Assembly (NCBI GenBank): GCA_900549135.1
Contig: URNI01000074.1
Location: 1 to 9,101 of the forward strand
DNA from: an uncultured Collinsella sp.
Lineage (GTDB): Bacteria; Actinomycetota; Coriobacteriia; Coriobacteriales; Coriobacteriaceae
Direction: 5' to 3'
Length of the DNA: 9,101 nt
Under the pieces are notes generated by a model. That model had not been told where the DNA came from, did not search any database, and saw only the letters and a program-made list of their open reading frames with translations. The position numbers and the translations under genes are program-made. Below, piece after piece: positions 1 to 8,386 of this stretch; position 1 is the first letter of the stretch; every line of letters begins with the position of its first letter.

Positions 1-84
1 AGCCCCTTGCGGCGTAGTTCTTATTTAAGCCGTCCAGGTTTTGGGGTGCAGTTCAGTCGTTGGGGACGTTCTTAAATGACTACT
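1..84. other. Non-coding region downstream of gltD
   Basis: This is the stretch after the gltD stop, running to the window edge. I see no ORF and no clear rho-independent terminator (no GC stem followed by a T run on the minus strand). The word GTTCTTA occurs twice (17-23 and 68-74) and TTGGGG occurs twice (41-46 and 60-65). A weak 5-bp pairing CGTCC/GGACG joins 31-35 to 64-68. These may be parts of a dispersed repeat or a weak 3'-end structure, but nothing here proves either. Confidence 0.4.
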
Positions 85-1566
<1,482 letters not shown>

Positions 1567-1571
1567 GGCAC

Positions 1572-4500
1572 TTACGCCTCCTTCTTGGTCGAAGCAACAG
1601 AGCTGGCAGCCACGGACGCAGTGCCCGCAGCACCGCCCGCGACATCAAAGCGAGCGACATCCGCGGCACTCGCGCGACCGGTCACGATGTCAAACGCCAG
1701 CTCCTCAGCCTGCGCATGCGTCTTGCCCACAGCCTCGGCCGCAGCGACAATCGCCAGCACGCGCTCGTACTCGGTCGGAATGACCTTCACAAAGTGCTTG
1801 CTCATCGTCTCAAAGCTGTAGAGCAGCTTAATGCCGCGCGGGCTCTGCGTCGCGTCCACGTGCTCTTGGATGAGCTCGCGAATCTGCGCCAGCTCGTCTG
1901 CCGTCGGAGCCTTGAGCTCAACGCTCTCGTGGTTCACGCGGGCATCGAGCGTGCCGTACTGGTCAAAGACATAGGTCACGCCGCCTGTCATACCGGCGGC
2001 GAAGTTCTGCCCGACCTCGCCCAGGATGAGCGCCAGACCGCCCGTCATGTACTCGCAGCCATGGTTGCCGCAGCCCTCGACCACCACGGTGGCACCGGAG
2101 TTGCGCACGGCAAAACGCTGGCCGGCAAGACCGTTAATGAAACCGCGGCCGCTCGTGGCACCAAAGAACGCAACGTTGCCCACGATGATGTTCTCGTCGA
2201 ACTTGTAGGTCGCATGCGGGTTGGGGCGCACCGACACCTCGCCGCCCGAAAGGCCCTTGCCAAAGTAGTCGTTGGCGTCGCCGCACACGTTGAGCGTAAT
2301 GCCACGCGGCAGGAAGGCGCCAAAGCTCTGACCGGCCGAGCCATCGCAATCGATGGTGATGGAGCCGGCGGGCAGACCCTCGGGATGCGCCTTGGTCACC
2401 GCATTGCCCAGGATGGTGCCCACGCAACGGTTGACGTTGGCGATATCGGCGCGGAAGCGAATCGGACGCAGATGCGCACGGGCATCGGCTGTATAGGGCA
2501 CAAACAACGTGGAGTCGAGCGTCTTGTCGAGCTCGCTGTCCGCGGCCATCTGCGGCAGGAAGTGGCGACCGTCGGCACCCGGGATATGGGCACCGAACTC
2601 GCAGGTCGCGCTCGCCAGCACGGGCGACAGATCGAGCAGATTGGCCTTGCGGTTGCCCGGGACCTCGATCTGACGCAAGCACTCGGGATGGCCGACCATC
2701 TCGTCGACGGTGCGGAAGCCCAGGCTCGCCATGACCTCGCGCAGCTGCTCGGCAACAAAGAGCATAAAGTGCTCGACGTGCTCGGGCTTGCCGCGGAAGC
2801 CGCGACGCAGGCGGCAGTTTTGCGTGGCGATGCCGGCCGGGCAGGTATCCTGCTGGCAGTCGCGCTGCATGAGGCAGCCCATGGAGATGAGCGGCATGGT
2901 CGCAAAGCCAAACCCCTCGGCGCCCAGCAGGCAGGCGACGGCAACATCGGTGCCGTCCATGAGCTTGCCGTCGGCCTCGAGCACCACGCGCGAGCGCAGG
3001 CCGTTTTGCAGCAGCGTCTGCTGGGCCTCGGCAAGGCCAAGCTCCAGCGGCAGGCCCGCATGCCAGATGGAATCGCGCGCCGCGGCACCCGAGCCGCCGT
3101 TATGGCCGCTGATCAAGATCTTGTCGGCAGCACCCTTGGCCACACCGGTGGCGATGGTGCCGACGCCGGCCTCGCTGACCAGCTTGACCGACACGCGCGC
3201 GCCGGGGTTGGCGTTCTTAAGGTCAAAGATCAGCTCTGCCAGGTCCTCGATAGAGTAGATGTCGTGGTGCGGCGGAGGCGAGATCAGGCCGATGCCGGGC
3301 GTAGACTGACGGACCTCGGCGATCCAGGGATAGACCTTCTTGCCGGGCAGGTGGCCGCCCTCGCCGGGCTTGGCGCCCTGGGCCATCTTAATCTGAATCT
3401 CGAAGGCGCTGCAAAGGTAGCGGCTCGTCACGCCAAAGCGCGCGCTTGCCACCTGCTTGATGGCGGAGTTCTTGGAGTCACCGTTGGCCAGCGGGGTCTC
3501 GCGACGCGGATCCTCGCCGCCCTCGCCCGAGTTGGAGCGTCCATGCAGGCGGTTCATGGCGATGGCCATGCACTCGTGTGCCTCTTTGCTGATGGAACCG
3601 TACGACATGGCGCCGGTGTTAAAGCGGCGGACGATGTTGAGCGCGGGCTCGACCTCGTCGAGTGCCACCGGAGTGCGGCCACTGGCATCAAAGTCAAGCA
3701 AGTCGCGCAGGCGCACGGCACGGCCGGTGCGGTGCAGGCGGGCGCTGTACTCCTTAAAGGTGTCGTAACTGTCCTCGCGGCAGGCGGTCTGCAGCAGGTA
3801 GACGGTCTGAGGGTCGATCAGGTGATCCTCGCCGCCAAGCGGGCGCCACTTGGTCAGACCCAGCGTGGGCAGCTGATCGGGAGCCGGGCTCTTAAGGATG
3901 GCGAGCGCGGCGTCGTAGCGCTCGTTTTGCTCGCGCTCGACGTCCTCGACACCCATACCGCCCACACGGCTCACCGTGCCGGCGAAGTACGCGTTGACGA
4001 ACTCCGGCGTAAAGCCCACGGCCTCGAAGATCTGCGCCGAATGGTAGCTCTGCACCGTGGAGATGCCCATCTTGGACATGATGGAGACGATGCCCGCCGT
4101 CGCGGCCTTGTTGTAGTTGGCGATGCCCTGCTCGGCCGTCACATCCAAATCGCCGCGTGCCGCCAGATCGCGGATGCACGCATGCGCGTTGTACGGATAG
4201 ATGCCGCTCGCGGAGTAGCCCACCAGTGCCGCAAAGTCGTGCGGGGACACGGCGTCGCCGCACTCCACCACGATGTCGGCAAAGGTACGCACGCCGGCGC
4301 GGATCAGGTGGTTGTGCACGCAGCCCACGGCGAGCAGCGACGGCACGGGCACCTCGCCCGCAGCGGCACGATCGCTCAACACCACGATGTTCACGCCGTC
4401 GCGGACCGCAGCCTCGACGTCCTCCGCAAGCTGCTTGAGCGCAGCCTGCAGCGCGCCCTCGCCGGCATCGCGGCGGTACACGGCACGGAAACGGCGGGTC

Positions 4501-6269
4501 TTAAAGCCCGCGCGGTCGATGGCGCAGATACGCTCGAACTCTTCCTCGTTGAGCAACGGACGCTCCAGGCGCACCAGCTGGCAGGCCGTGCGGGAATCCT
4601 CGAGCAGGTTGCCGTGGTTGCCCAGGTAGAGCGTGGTCGAGGTGACCATGTGCTCGCGCAGGGCATCGATCGGCGGATTCGTGACCTGGGCGAACAGCTG
4701 ATAGAAATAATCGTAGAAGGATCGCGTCTTCTTGGACAGGCAGGCCAGCGGCGCATCGATGCCCATCGAGGCGAGCGGCGCCTTGCCCTGCTGGGCCATG
4801 GGGCGCACGACCTCGTCAACATCATCCCAGTGGTAGCCGAGCTTGGCCATGCGCACGGCGGCGGGCACCTCGGCGTCCTCGGCGGGCGTTGCCGCGGCAG
4901 GCCTATCGAGCGCGTCGACGGTCAGCGTCTCCTCGGCAATCCAATCACGGTAGGGCTTTTCCTTGGCGTAACGAGCGCGCAGCTCGTCGTTGTAGATGAC
5001 GCGCCCGCGGGCAAAGTCGACCTCGAGCATCTGGCCCGGTCCCAGACAGCCGCTCGTCAGGATGTTCTCGGGGCTCACCTCGATGGTGCCCACCTCGCTC
5101 GCCAGCATAAAGCGACCGTCGCGCGTCACATAGTAGCGGGCGGGACGCAGGCCGTTACGGTCGAGGGCGGCACCCAGCGTGCGACCGTCGGTAAAGGCGA
5201 TGGCCGCCGGGCCATCCCACGGCTCCATGAGCATGGACTGGTAGGCGTCGTAGGCGCGGCGTTCCTCGCTCAGATTGTCGTTGTGGTCCCACGGCTCGGG
5301 CAGCAGCATGGACGCGGCACGTGTAAGCGGGCGACCGTTCATGACCAAAAACTCGAGCACATTGTCCAGAATCGCGGAATCGGAGCCCTCGCGGTTGATG
5401 ATGGGCATCACGCGCTCAAGATCGTGCTGCAACACGGGGCTGTACAGGTTGGGCTCGCGGGCGCGAATCCAGTTGACGTTGCCCTTGAGGGTGTTGATCT
5501 CGCCGTTGTGGATGATAAAGCGGTTAGGGTGTGCGCGCTCCCAGCTGGGCGTGGTGTTAGTGGAGTAGCGCGAGTGAACGAGCGCCACGGCCGTCTTGAC
5601 GGCGGCGTCGTTGAGATCGATGAAGAAGCGGCGCATCTGCGTGGCGACGAGCATGCCCTTGTACACGATAGTGCGCGAGCTCATGGAGCACACGTAGAAG
5701 ATCTTGTCGCGCAGGGCGGACTCGGCGTCGGCCTTCTTTTCGATGGTGCGGCGGCACACATACAGACGGCGCTCAAAGGCATCACCGGCGGGTGTGTCGT
5801 CCGGACGGCCCAGGAAGGCCTGCAGGATGGTAGGCATGCAGGCGCGGGCCGTCTCGCCCAGGTCGTGCGGGTCGACCGGTACCTCACGCCAAAAGAGCAG
5901 CGGAACGCCGGCTTCGGCGCAGCCCTCCTCAAACACGCGACGGGCATCCTCTACGCCCTTGTCGTCCTGCGGGAAGAACAGCATGGCCACGCCATAGTCG
6001 CCCTCTGCCGGCAGAATCTGGCCGCACTTTTGAGCCTCTTTGCGGAAAAAATGATGCGGAACCTGGAACAGGATGCCGGCGCCGTCGCCGGTGTTCTTCT
6101 CGAGTCCCGTACCGCCGCGGTGCTCCAAGTTGACCAGAATGGACAGCGCGTCGTCCAGAATCTGGTGATGGCGCTCACCGTTGATATCGGCAAGCGCGCC
6201 GATGCCACATGCATCGTGGTCGAATTCGGGGCGATAAAGGCCCTGCTGCTGAGCGGAATCTGCCTGCAT
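1572..6269 (-). CDS. gltB: Glutamate synthase (NADPH) large subunit, GltB
   Basis: This 1565-residue alpha subunit of GOGAT converts glutamine plus 2-oxoglutarate to two glutamates. Domains in order: (1) a class II (Ntn) glutaminase, about 21-430, with nucleophile Cys21 in DHDACGIG, so residues 1-20 should be a propeptide removed to free the Cys; (2) a central domain, about 470-760, containing SMGIDAPLACLS; (3) an FMN-binding synthase TIM barrel, about 840-1210, with GEGGEDPRR near 915 and the ISGHNGGSGA loop near 1050; (4) a 3Fe-4S cluster motif C-x5-C-x4-C at Cys1132, Cys1138 and Cys1143, followed by PAGIATQ; (5) a C-terminal GXGXG beta-helix, about 1300-1450. An Ala/Ser-rich tail ends in KKEA. 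The length is slightly above the usual 1480-1550. AGGGGAGG lies 6 nt before the ATG. It is the first gene of gltBD and diverges from the Nramp gene. No promoter is convincing. Confidence 0.97.
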   Translation of the reverse strand: MQADSAQQQGLYRPEFDHDACGIGALADINGERHHQILDDALSILVNLEHRGGTGLEKNTGDGAGILFQVPHHFFRKEAQKCGQILPAEGDYGVAMLFFPQDDKGVEDARRVFEEGCAEAGVPLLFWREVPVDPHDLGETARACMPTILQAFLGRPDDTPAGDAFERRLYVCRRTIEKKADAESALRDKIFYVCSMSSRTIVYKGMLVATQMRRFFIDLNDAAVKTAVALVHSRYSTNTTPSWERAHPNRFIIHNGEINTLKGNVNWIRAREPNLYSPVLQHDLERVMPIINREGSDSAILDNVLEFLVMNGRPLTRAASMLLPEPWDHNDNLSEERRAYDAYQSMLMEPWDGPAAIAFTDGRTLGAALDRNGLRPARYYVTRDGRFMLASEVGTIEVSPENILTSGCLGPGQMLEVDFARGRVIYNDELRARYAKEKPYRDWIAEETLTVDALDRPAAATPAEDAEVPAAVRMAKLGYHWDDVDEVVRPMAQQGKAPLASMGIDAPLACLSKKTRSFYDYFYQLFAQVTNPPIDALREHMVTSTTLYLGNHGNLLEDSRTACQLVRLERPLLNEEEFERICAIDRAGFKTRRFRAVYRRDAGEGALQAALKQLAEDVEAAVRDGVNIVVLSDRAAAGEVPVPSLLAVGCVHNHLIRAGVRTFADIVVECGDAVSPHDFAALVGYSASGIYPYNAHACIRDLAARGDLDVTAEQGIANYNKAATAGIVSIMSKMGISTVQSYHSAQIFEAVGFTPEFVNAYFAGTVSRVGGMGVEDVEREQNERYDAALAILKSPAPDQLPTLGLTKWRPLGGEDHLIDPQTVYLLQTACREDSYDTFKEYSARLHRTGRAVRLRDLLDFDASGRTPVALDEVEPALNIVRRFNTGAMSYGSISKEAHECMAIAMNRLHGRSNSGEGGEDPRRETPLANGDSKNSAIKQVASARFGVTSRYLCSAFEIQIKMAQGAKPGEGGHLPGKKVYPWIAEVRQSTPGIGLISPPPHHDIYSIEDLAELIFDLKNANPGARVSVKLVSEAGVGTIATGVAKGAADKILISGHNGGSGAAARDSIWHAGLPLELGLAEAQQTLLQNGLRSRVVLEADGKLMDGTDVAVACLLGAEGFGFATMPLISMGCLMQRDCQQDTCPAGIATQNCRLRRGFRGKPEHVEHFMLFVAEQLREVMASLGFRTVDEMVGHPECLRQIEVPGNRKANLLDLSPVLASATCEFGAHIPGADGRHFLPQMAADSELDKTLDSTLFVPYTADARAHLRPIRFRADIANVNRCVGTILGNAVTKAHPEGLPAGSITIDCDGSAGQSFGAFLPRGITLNVCGDANDYFGKGLSGGEVSVRPNPHATYKFDENIIVGNVAFFGATSGRGFINGLAGQRFAVRNSGATVVVEGCGNHGCEYMTGGLALILGEVGQNFAAGMTGGVTYVFDQYGTLDARVNHESVELKAPTADELAQIRELIQEHVDATQSPRGIKLLYSFETMSKHFVKVIPTEYERVLAIVAAAEAVGKTHAQAEELAFDIVTGRASAADVARFDVAGGAAGTASVAASSVASTKKEA
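1577..1583 (-). promoter_or_regulatory. Ribosome binding site of gltD, inside the gltB 3' end
   Basis: AAGGAGG on the minus strand lies 10 nt before the gltD ATG. It is embedded in the last lysine and glutamate codons of gltB. Ribosomes finishing gltB therefore clear the gltD start region, which suggests translational coupling and subunit balance. Confidence 0.8.
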
Positions 6270-6275
6270 CGCGAT

Positions 6276-6283
6276 CCTCCCCT
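6276..6283 (-). promoter_or_regulatory. Ribosome binding site of gltB
   Basis: AGGGGAGG on the minus strand sits 6 nt before the ATG at 6269. It fixes the start that leaves a 20-residue propeptide before catalytic Cys21. Confidence 0.8.
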
Positions 6284-6453
6284 AGATATTTAGACAGTCA
6301 GTTGAATAGGCATACTAGGAGCATGGCCGGCCCGTTGTGTTTCCCGCCCGTTTCGAAACAATCGCGTAACGCACGCCCTACGAGTGGACACCGCCGACCT
6401 CAAGGACGGCAACAAGGGCCCCAGGTTCGGCCTGTAAACTCACCGCTTCAAAC
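6284..6453. other. Divergent intergenic region, gltB-proximal part
   Basis: This is the left part of the 522-bp gap between gltB and the Nramp gene. The gltB promoter must lie here or beyond, but no clean -35/-10 pair reads on the minus strand; AT-rich hexamers such as TAAATA lie close to the start without a matching -35. Perfect palindromes GGCCGGCC (6325-6332) and GTTTCGAAAC (6350-6359) are present with unknown meaning. A coding-like fragment at 6384-6437 is listed separately. Confidence 0.4.
6384..6437 (+). pseudogene. Short coding-like fragment, possible C-terminal remnant of a lost gene
   Basis: The plus-strand frame ending in TAA at 6435-6437 encodes VDTADLKDGNKGPRFGL. All 17 sense codons from 6384 end in G or C, the signature of real coding sequence in this GC-rich genome. 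The surrounding intergenic DNA does not share it. The frame stays open back to 6306, but the upstream part looks less coding-like. There is no Shine-Dalgarno sequence before the GTG at 6384, so an independent 17-residue gene is unlikely. I read it as the 3' end of a gene carried here by duplication or left by deletion. I do not recognise the parent protein. The stop lies 16 nt before the first unit of the hairpin array. Confidence 0.3.
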
Positions 6454-6510
6454 ATCTCAATCTGTAACAGGAGGAGCCGATTTTGGCGCTTAGATGTTAC
6501 AGGTTGAGAT
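6454..6510. repeat. Hairpin unit 1 of the array
   Basis: Left arm ATCTCAATCTGTAACA (6454-6469) pairs with right arm TGTTACAGGTTGAGAT (6495-6510). The match is 15 of 16, and the exception is a T-G wobble on the plus strand. The loop is 25 nt (6470-6494). Where units 2 and 3 have GTCTCG in the left arm, this unit has ATCTCA, and its right arm carries the matching changes. Confidence 0.85.
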
Positions 6511-6533
6511 TTTCTGCAGGACAGTTTTGGTTT

Positions 6534-6590
6534 GTCTCGATCTGTAACACGAAGGGCCGGTTTTTGCAGCTAACTGTTACAGATCGAGAT
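6534..6590. repeat. Hairpin unit 2 of the array
   Basis: TCTCGATCTGTAACA (6535-6549) and TGTTACAGATCGAGA (6575-6589) are perfect reverse complements over 15 bp. An outer G-T pair extends the stem to 16. The loop is 25 nt (6550-6574). Confidence 0.88.
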
Positions 6591-6613
6591 TTTCCATAGG
6601 ACCATTTCTTCCT

Positions 6614-6670
6614 GTCTCGATCTGTAACACCTAGGTCCAATTTCCATCCCTAGTTGTTACAGATCAAGAC
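6614..6670. repeat. Hairpin unit 3 of the array
   Basis: GTCTCGATCTGTAACA (6614-6629) pairs with TGTTACAGATCAAGAC (6655-6670) at 15 of 16 positions; the exception would be a wobble only on the minus strand. The 25-nt loop (6630-6654) contains an extra inner stem, CTAGG (6631-6635) with CCTAG (6649-6653). Confidence 0.87.
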
Positions 6671-6726
6671 ATTTCGGCAACTCCTTTCCCCATCCTATTC
6701 AAATACAACAATTTTGTTAGTCTCGG

Positions 6727-6743
6727 TTAACCTTTAAGCCTAA
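6727..6743 (+). promoter_or_regulatory. Candidate MntR/DtxR-type operator upstream of the Nramp gene
   Basis: TTAACCTTTAAGCCTAA is an imperfect 17-bp palindrome of the form TTAnnCTTnAAGnnTAA centred at 6735, 48 nt before the ATG. Its CTTnAAG core and size resemble metalloregulator boxes of the DtxR/MntR family, which commonly control mntH genes. An overlapping pair TTAGTCT/AGCCTAA (6717-6743) is also near-palindromic. No regulator gene is in the window and I could not place a convincing -35/-10, so this is a candidate only. Confidence 0.35.
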
Positions 6744-6780
6744 AACGGGTACCCTTTACGGCGTCAAACAAACGGCACGC

Positions 6781-6785
6781 AGGAG
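6781..6785 (+). promoter_or_regulatory. Ribosome binding site of the Nramp gene
   Basis: AGGAG lies 6 nt before the ATG at 6792 and supports that start. It falls mostly in the loop of a small possible hairpin, GCAC (6775-6778) with GTGC (6785-6788). That hairpin is too weak to call regulatory. Confidence 0.7.
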
Positions 6786-6791
6786 TGCACC

Positions 6792-8048
6792 ATGCTCAAC
6801 CATCTCAAACAACACTTTGGTTCCCGGCGCACCGGTGGTCACGGAGGTCTAGACATTGCACGGCATATCGGCCCCGGACTGCTCGTGACCGTCGGCTTTA
6901 TCGACCCGGGCAACTGGGCCTCCAATATGGCCGCGGGCTCGCAGTTTGGCTACGCGCTGCTGTGGATCGTCACGCTGTCCACGATTATGCTCATCGCGTT
7001 GCAGCACAACGCGGCGCACCTGGGCATCGCCACGGGCACCTGTCTTGCCGAGGCCACGACACGCTACCTCCCCCGCATCGTGGGACGCGCGGTACTCGCC
7101 AGCGCCTATCTCGCGACCATCGCCACCGCCATGGCCGAAGTCCTGGGCGGTGCAATCGCGCTTCAAATGCTCTTTGGCCTGCCCGTACGCGCCGGCTGCA
7201 TCATCGTCGCGGCGGCATCGATTGCCATGCTCATGACAAGCTCCTACAAACGCGCCGAACGCTGGATCATCGCCTTCGTGGGCGTGGTAGGACTCTCGTT
7301 TTTGGCCGAGCTCACGCTAGTCAAGGTCGACTGGCCGCAAGCCGCCACAAGCTGGATCACACCCAGTATGCCCACCGGCTCGGCTGCGATTATCGTAAGT
7401 GTCCTAGGCGCGGTCGTTATGCCTCACAACCTCTTCCTGCACTCCGAGGTCATCCAATCCATGCACTTCGAAGGCCAAGGCGAGCAGGTTATCGAGGAAC
7501 GTCTGCGCTACGAGCTCTTCGACACGCTCTTTTCGATGGGCGTGGGCTGGGCGATCAACTCGGCCATGGTCATCCTGGCCGCAACGACCTTCTTTGCGCA
7601 CGGCATTGTCGTAGACGACCTCGCCGTCGCAGCGGACACGCTCTCCCCCATTCTGGGCCCGGCAAGCTCGACCATCTTTGCGGTGGCACTGCTGTTTGCG
7701 GGCATATCGAGTAGTGTGACGGCGGGCATGGCGGCGGGCACCATCACCGCGGGCATGTTCGACGAGGAATACGACATCCACGACCGGCACTCATCGATTG
7801 GAGTGGCGGTCTGTTTCGTCGGCGCAGTGGCGGCGTGCCTGATCGTCCCGAATCCTTTTGAGGGTCTCATCTGGAGTCAGGCGCTGCTGTCGCTTCAGTT
7901 GCCGATTACGGTCTTTGTGCTCATACGACTCACCAGTTCGCCCCGCGTTATGGGCAAATACGTCAACTCGCGCCCGCTCAACGCGCTGCTCGTAGGAATC
8001 GGCGTCATCGTGACGATTCTCGACATCGTGCTGCTAACGGGGATGTAA
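6792..8048 (+). CDS. mntH: Nramp-family divalent metal (Mn2+/Fe2+) transporter, MntH type
   Basis: This 418-residue integral membrane protein has the Nramp family length and about 11 predicted hydrophobic segments. In TM1 the signature DPGN occupies residues 38-41, the metal- and proton-coupling unwound segment. In TM6 AVVMPHN carries Ala207, Met210, Pro211 and His212; the Met is the thioether ligand that favours Mn2+/Fe2+ over Mg2+/Ca2+. SQALLSLQLP (362-371) matches the conserved TM10 region with its Gln at 363. The family couples metal uptake to H+ entry in the cytoplasmic membrane. AGGAG 6 nt before the ATG supports the start. It stands alone on the plus strand, divergent from gltB and convergent with the rubredoxin gene. 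A possible MntR-like box lies upstream. Copies of the same repeat sit on both sides of it. The metal preference is inferred from family residues. Confidence 0.93.
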   Translation: MLNHLKQHFGSRRTGGHGGLDIARHIGPGLLVTVGFIDPGNWASNMAAGSQFGYALLWIVTLSTIMLIALQHNAAHLGIATGTCLAEATTRYLPRIVGRAVLASAYLATIATAMAEVLGGAIALQMLFGLPVRAGCIIVAAASIAMLMTSSYKRAERWIIAFVGVVGLSFLAELTLVKVDWPQAATSWITPSMPTGSAAIIVSVLGAVVMPHNLFLHSEVIQSMHFEGQGEQVIEERLRYELFDTLFSMGVGWAINSAMVILAATTFFAHGIVVDDLAVAADTLSPILGPASSTIFAVALLFAGISSSVTAGMAAGTITAGMFDEEYDIHDRHSSIGVAVCFVGAVAACLIVPNPFEGLIWSQALLSLQLPITVFVLIRLTSSPRVMGKYVNSRPLNALLVGIGVIVTILDIVLLTGM

Positions 8049-8077
8049 TTGGGATGACGTGGCTGTCCAGATATAAC

Positions 8078-8107
8078 GTCTCAATCTGCAACACGTAAGG
8101 CCGTTTT
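8078..8107. repeat. Decayed fourth copy (left half) of the hairpin repeat
   Basis: GTCTCAATCTGCAACA (8078-8093) matches the array's left arm at 14 of 16 positions. The following CGTAAGGCCGTTTT matches the start of the unit 2 loop with few changes. The expected right arm about 25 nt later is not recognisable; the rubredoxin terminator occupies that place. It lies 29 bp after the Nramp stop, on the opposite side of that gene from the intact array. Confidence 0.7.
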
Positions 8108-8120
8108 AAACCGTCAGATA

Positions 8121-8160
8121 AATCAAAAGGGTCCCGGCCGAGAATTCGACCGGGACCCTT
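8121..8160 (-). terminator. Rho-independent terminator of the rubredoxin gene (possibly bidirectional)
   Basis: An 11-bp perfect stem pairs AAGGGTCCCGG (8127-8137) with CCGGGACCCTT (8150-8160). A further CGA/TCG pairing lies inside the loop. On the minus strand the stem runs into TTTTGATTTAT, a good terminator tail about 40 nt after the rubredoxin stop. On the plus strand only TT follows, so termination of the Nramp transcript would be weaker. Confidence 0.85.
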
Positions 8161-8199
8161 GGACAGAGCTATGTTCGGCTTTCGCCGTGTGTCTGCGAG

Positions 8200-8343
8200 T
8201 TACTCCTCGACGAGCTCAAACTGATCGGGACCGACGCCGCAGACCGGGCACACGTAATCCTCGGGCAGCTCGGGCGTGTCGACCTCAACCTCGTAACCAC
8301 AAACGACACAAACGAACTTATACGTCTTCTTTTCCTCAGCCAT
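8200..8343 (-). CDS. Rubredoxin (short form)
   Basis: This 47-residue protein starts MAEEKKTYKFVCVVCGYEVE and contains two CxxCG knuckles: Cys12/Cys15 (CVVCGY) and Cys32/Cys35 (CPVCGVGPDQFE). These four Cys ligate a single iron in rubredoxins, small cytoplasmic one-electron carriers. The LPEDYVCPVCG segment is typical. The gap between Cys15 and Cys32 is only 16 residues, against about 29 in classical rubredoxins of 52-54 residues, so the loop carrying the usual DPxxGDP and PGT motifs is missing. Short-loop rubredoxin domains are known at the ends of larger proteins. AGAGGAG lies 6 nt before the ATG. It follows the flavin reductase gene by 88 bp on the same strand, has its own likely promoter, and ends at a strong terminator. 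It is probably the electron partner of that reductase. Confidence 0.9.
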   Translation of the reverse strand: MAEEKKTYKFVCVVCGYEVEVDTPELPEDYVCPVCGVGPDQFELVEE

Positions 8344-8386
8344 GATGTTCTCCTCTCGAACGTGACTGCTGGTGTACTTGCTTATT

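Larger units (their letters stand above)
6454..6670. repeat. Tandem array of three inverted-repeat (hairpin) units, 80-bp period
   Basis: Three 57-nt units start at 6454, 6534 and 6614, exactly 80 bp apart. Each has a 16-nt left arm, a 25-nt loop and a 16-nt right arm. Two 23-nt spacers separate them (6511-6533 and 6591-6613) and share TTTC at the start and AGGAC in the middle. The consensus left arm is GTCTCGATCTGTAACA. Loops are less conserved but keep a central CC followed by TTT, and TA near the right end. The units are not identical, so the array is not a recent duplication, yet all lengths are preserved. It lies between divergent promoters. It is not a CRISPR array, because the repeat itself is the long palindrome and the spacers are short and similar. 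It may be a family of dispersed intergenic repeats, a set of DNA-binding sites, or a structured RNA. Confidence 0.85.

Noticed and set aside
6393..6410. Hairpin GCCGACC-TCAA-GGACGGC as a regulatory structure
   Set aside because: It has a central mismatch, no T run follows, and it falls inside the coding-like fragment, where codon usage explains it.
6454..6670. CRISPR array
   Set aside because: There are only three units. The repeated part is a 57-nt palindrome with variable loops, the 23-nt spacers resemble each other, and no cas gene is present.
6454..6670. Three rho-independent terminators in series
   Set aside because: Stems are not GC-rich, loops are 25 nt, and only short T runs (up to 4) follow. 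No plus-strand gene ends just before them, apart from the 17-codon fragment.
6785..7714. A 309-codon plus-strand frame starting at a GTG inside the Nramp ribosome site
   Set aside because: It overlaps the Nramp gene in another frame and encodes an Arg/His-rich product with no membrane segments.
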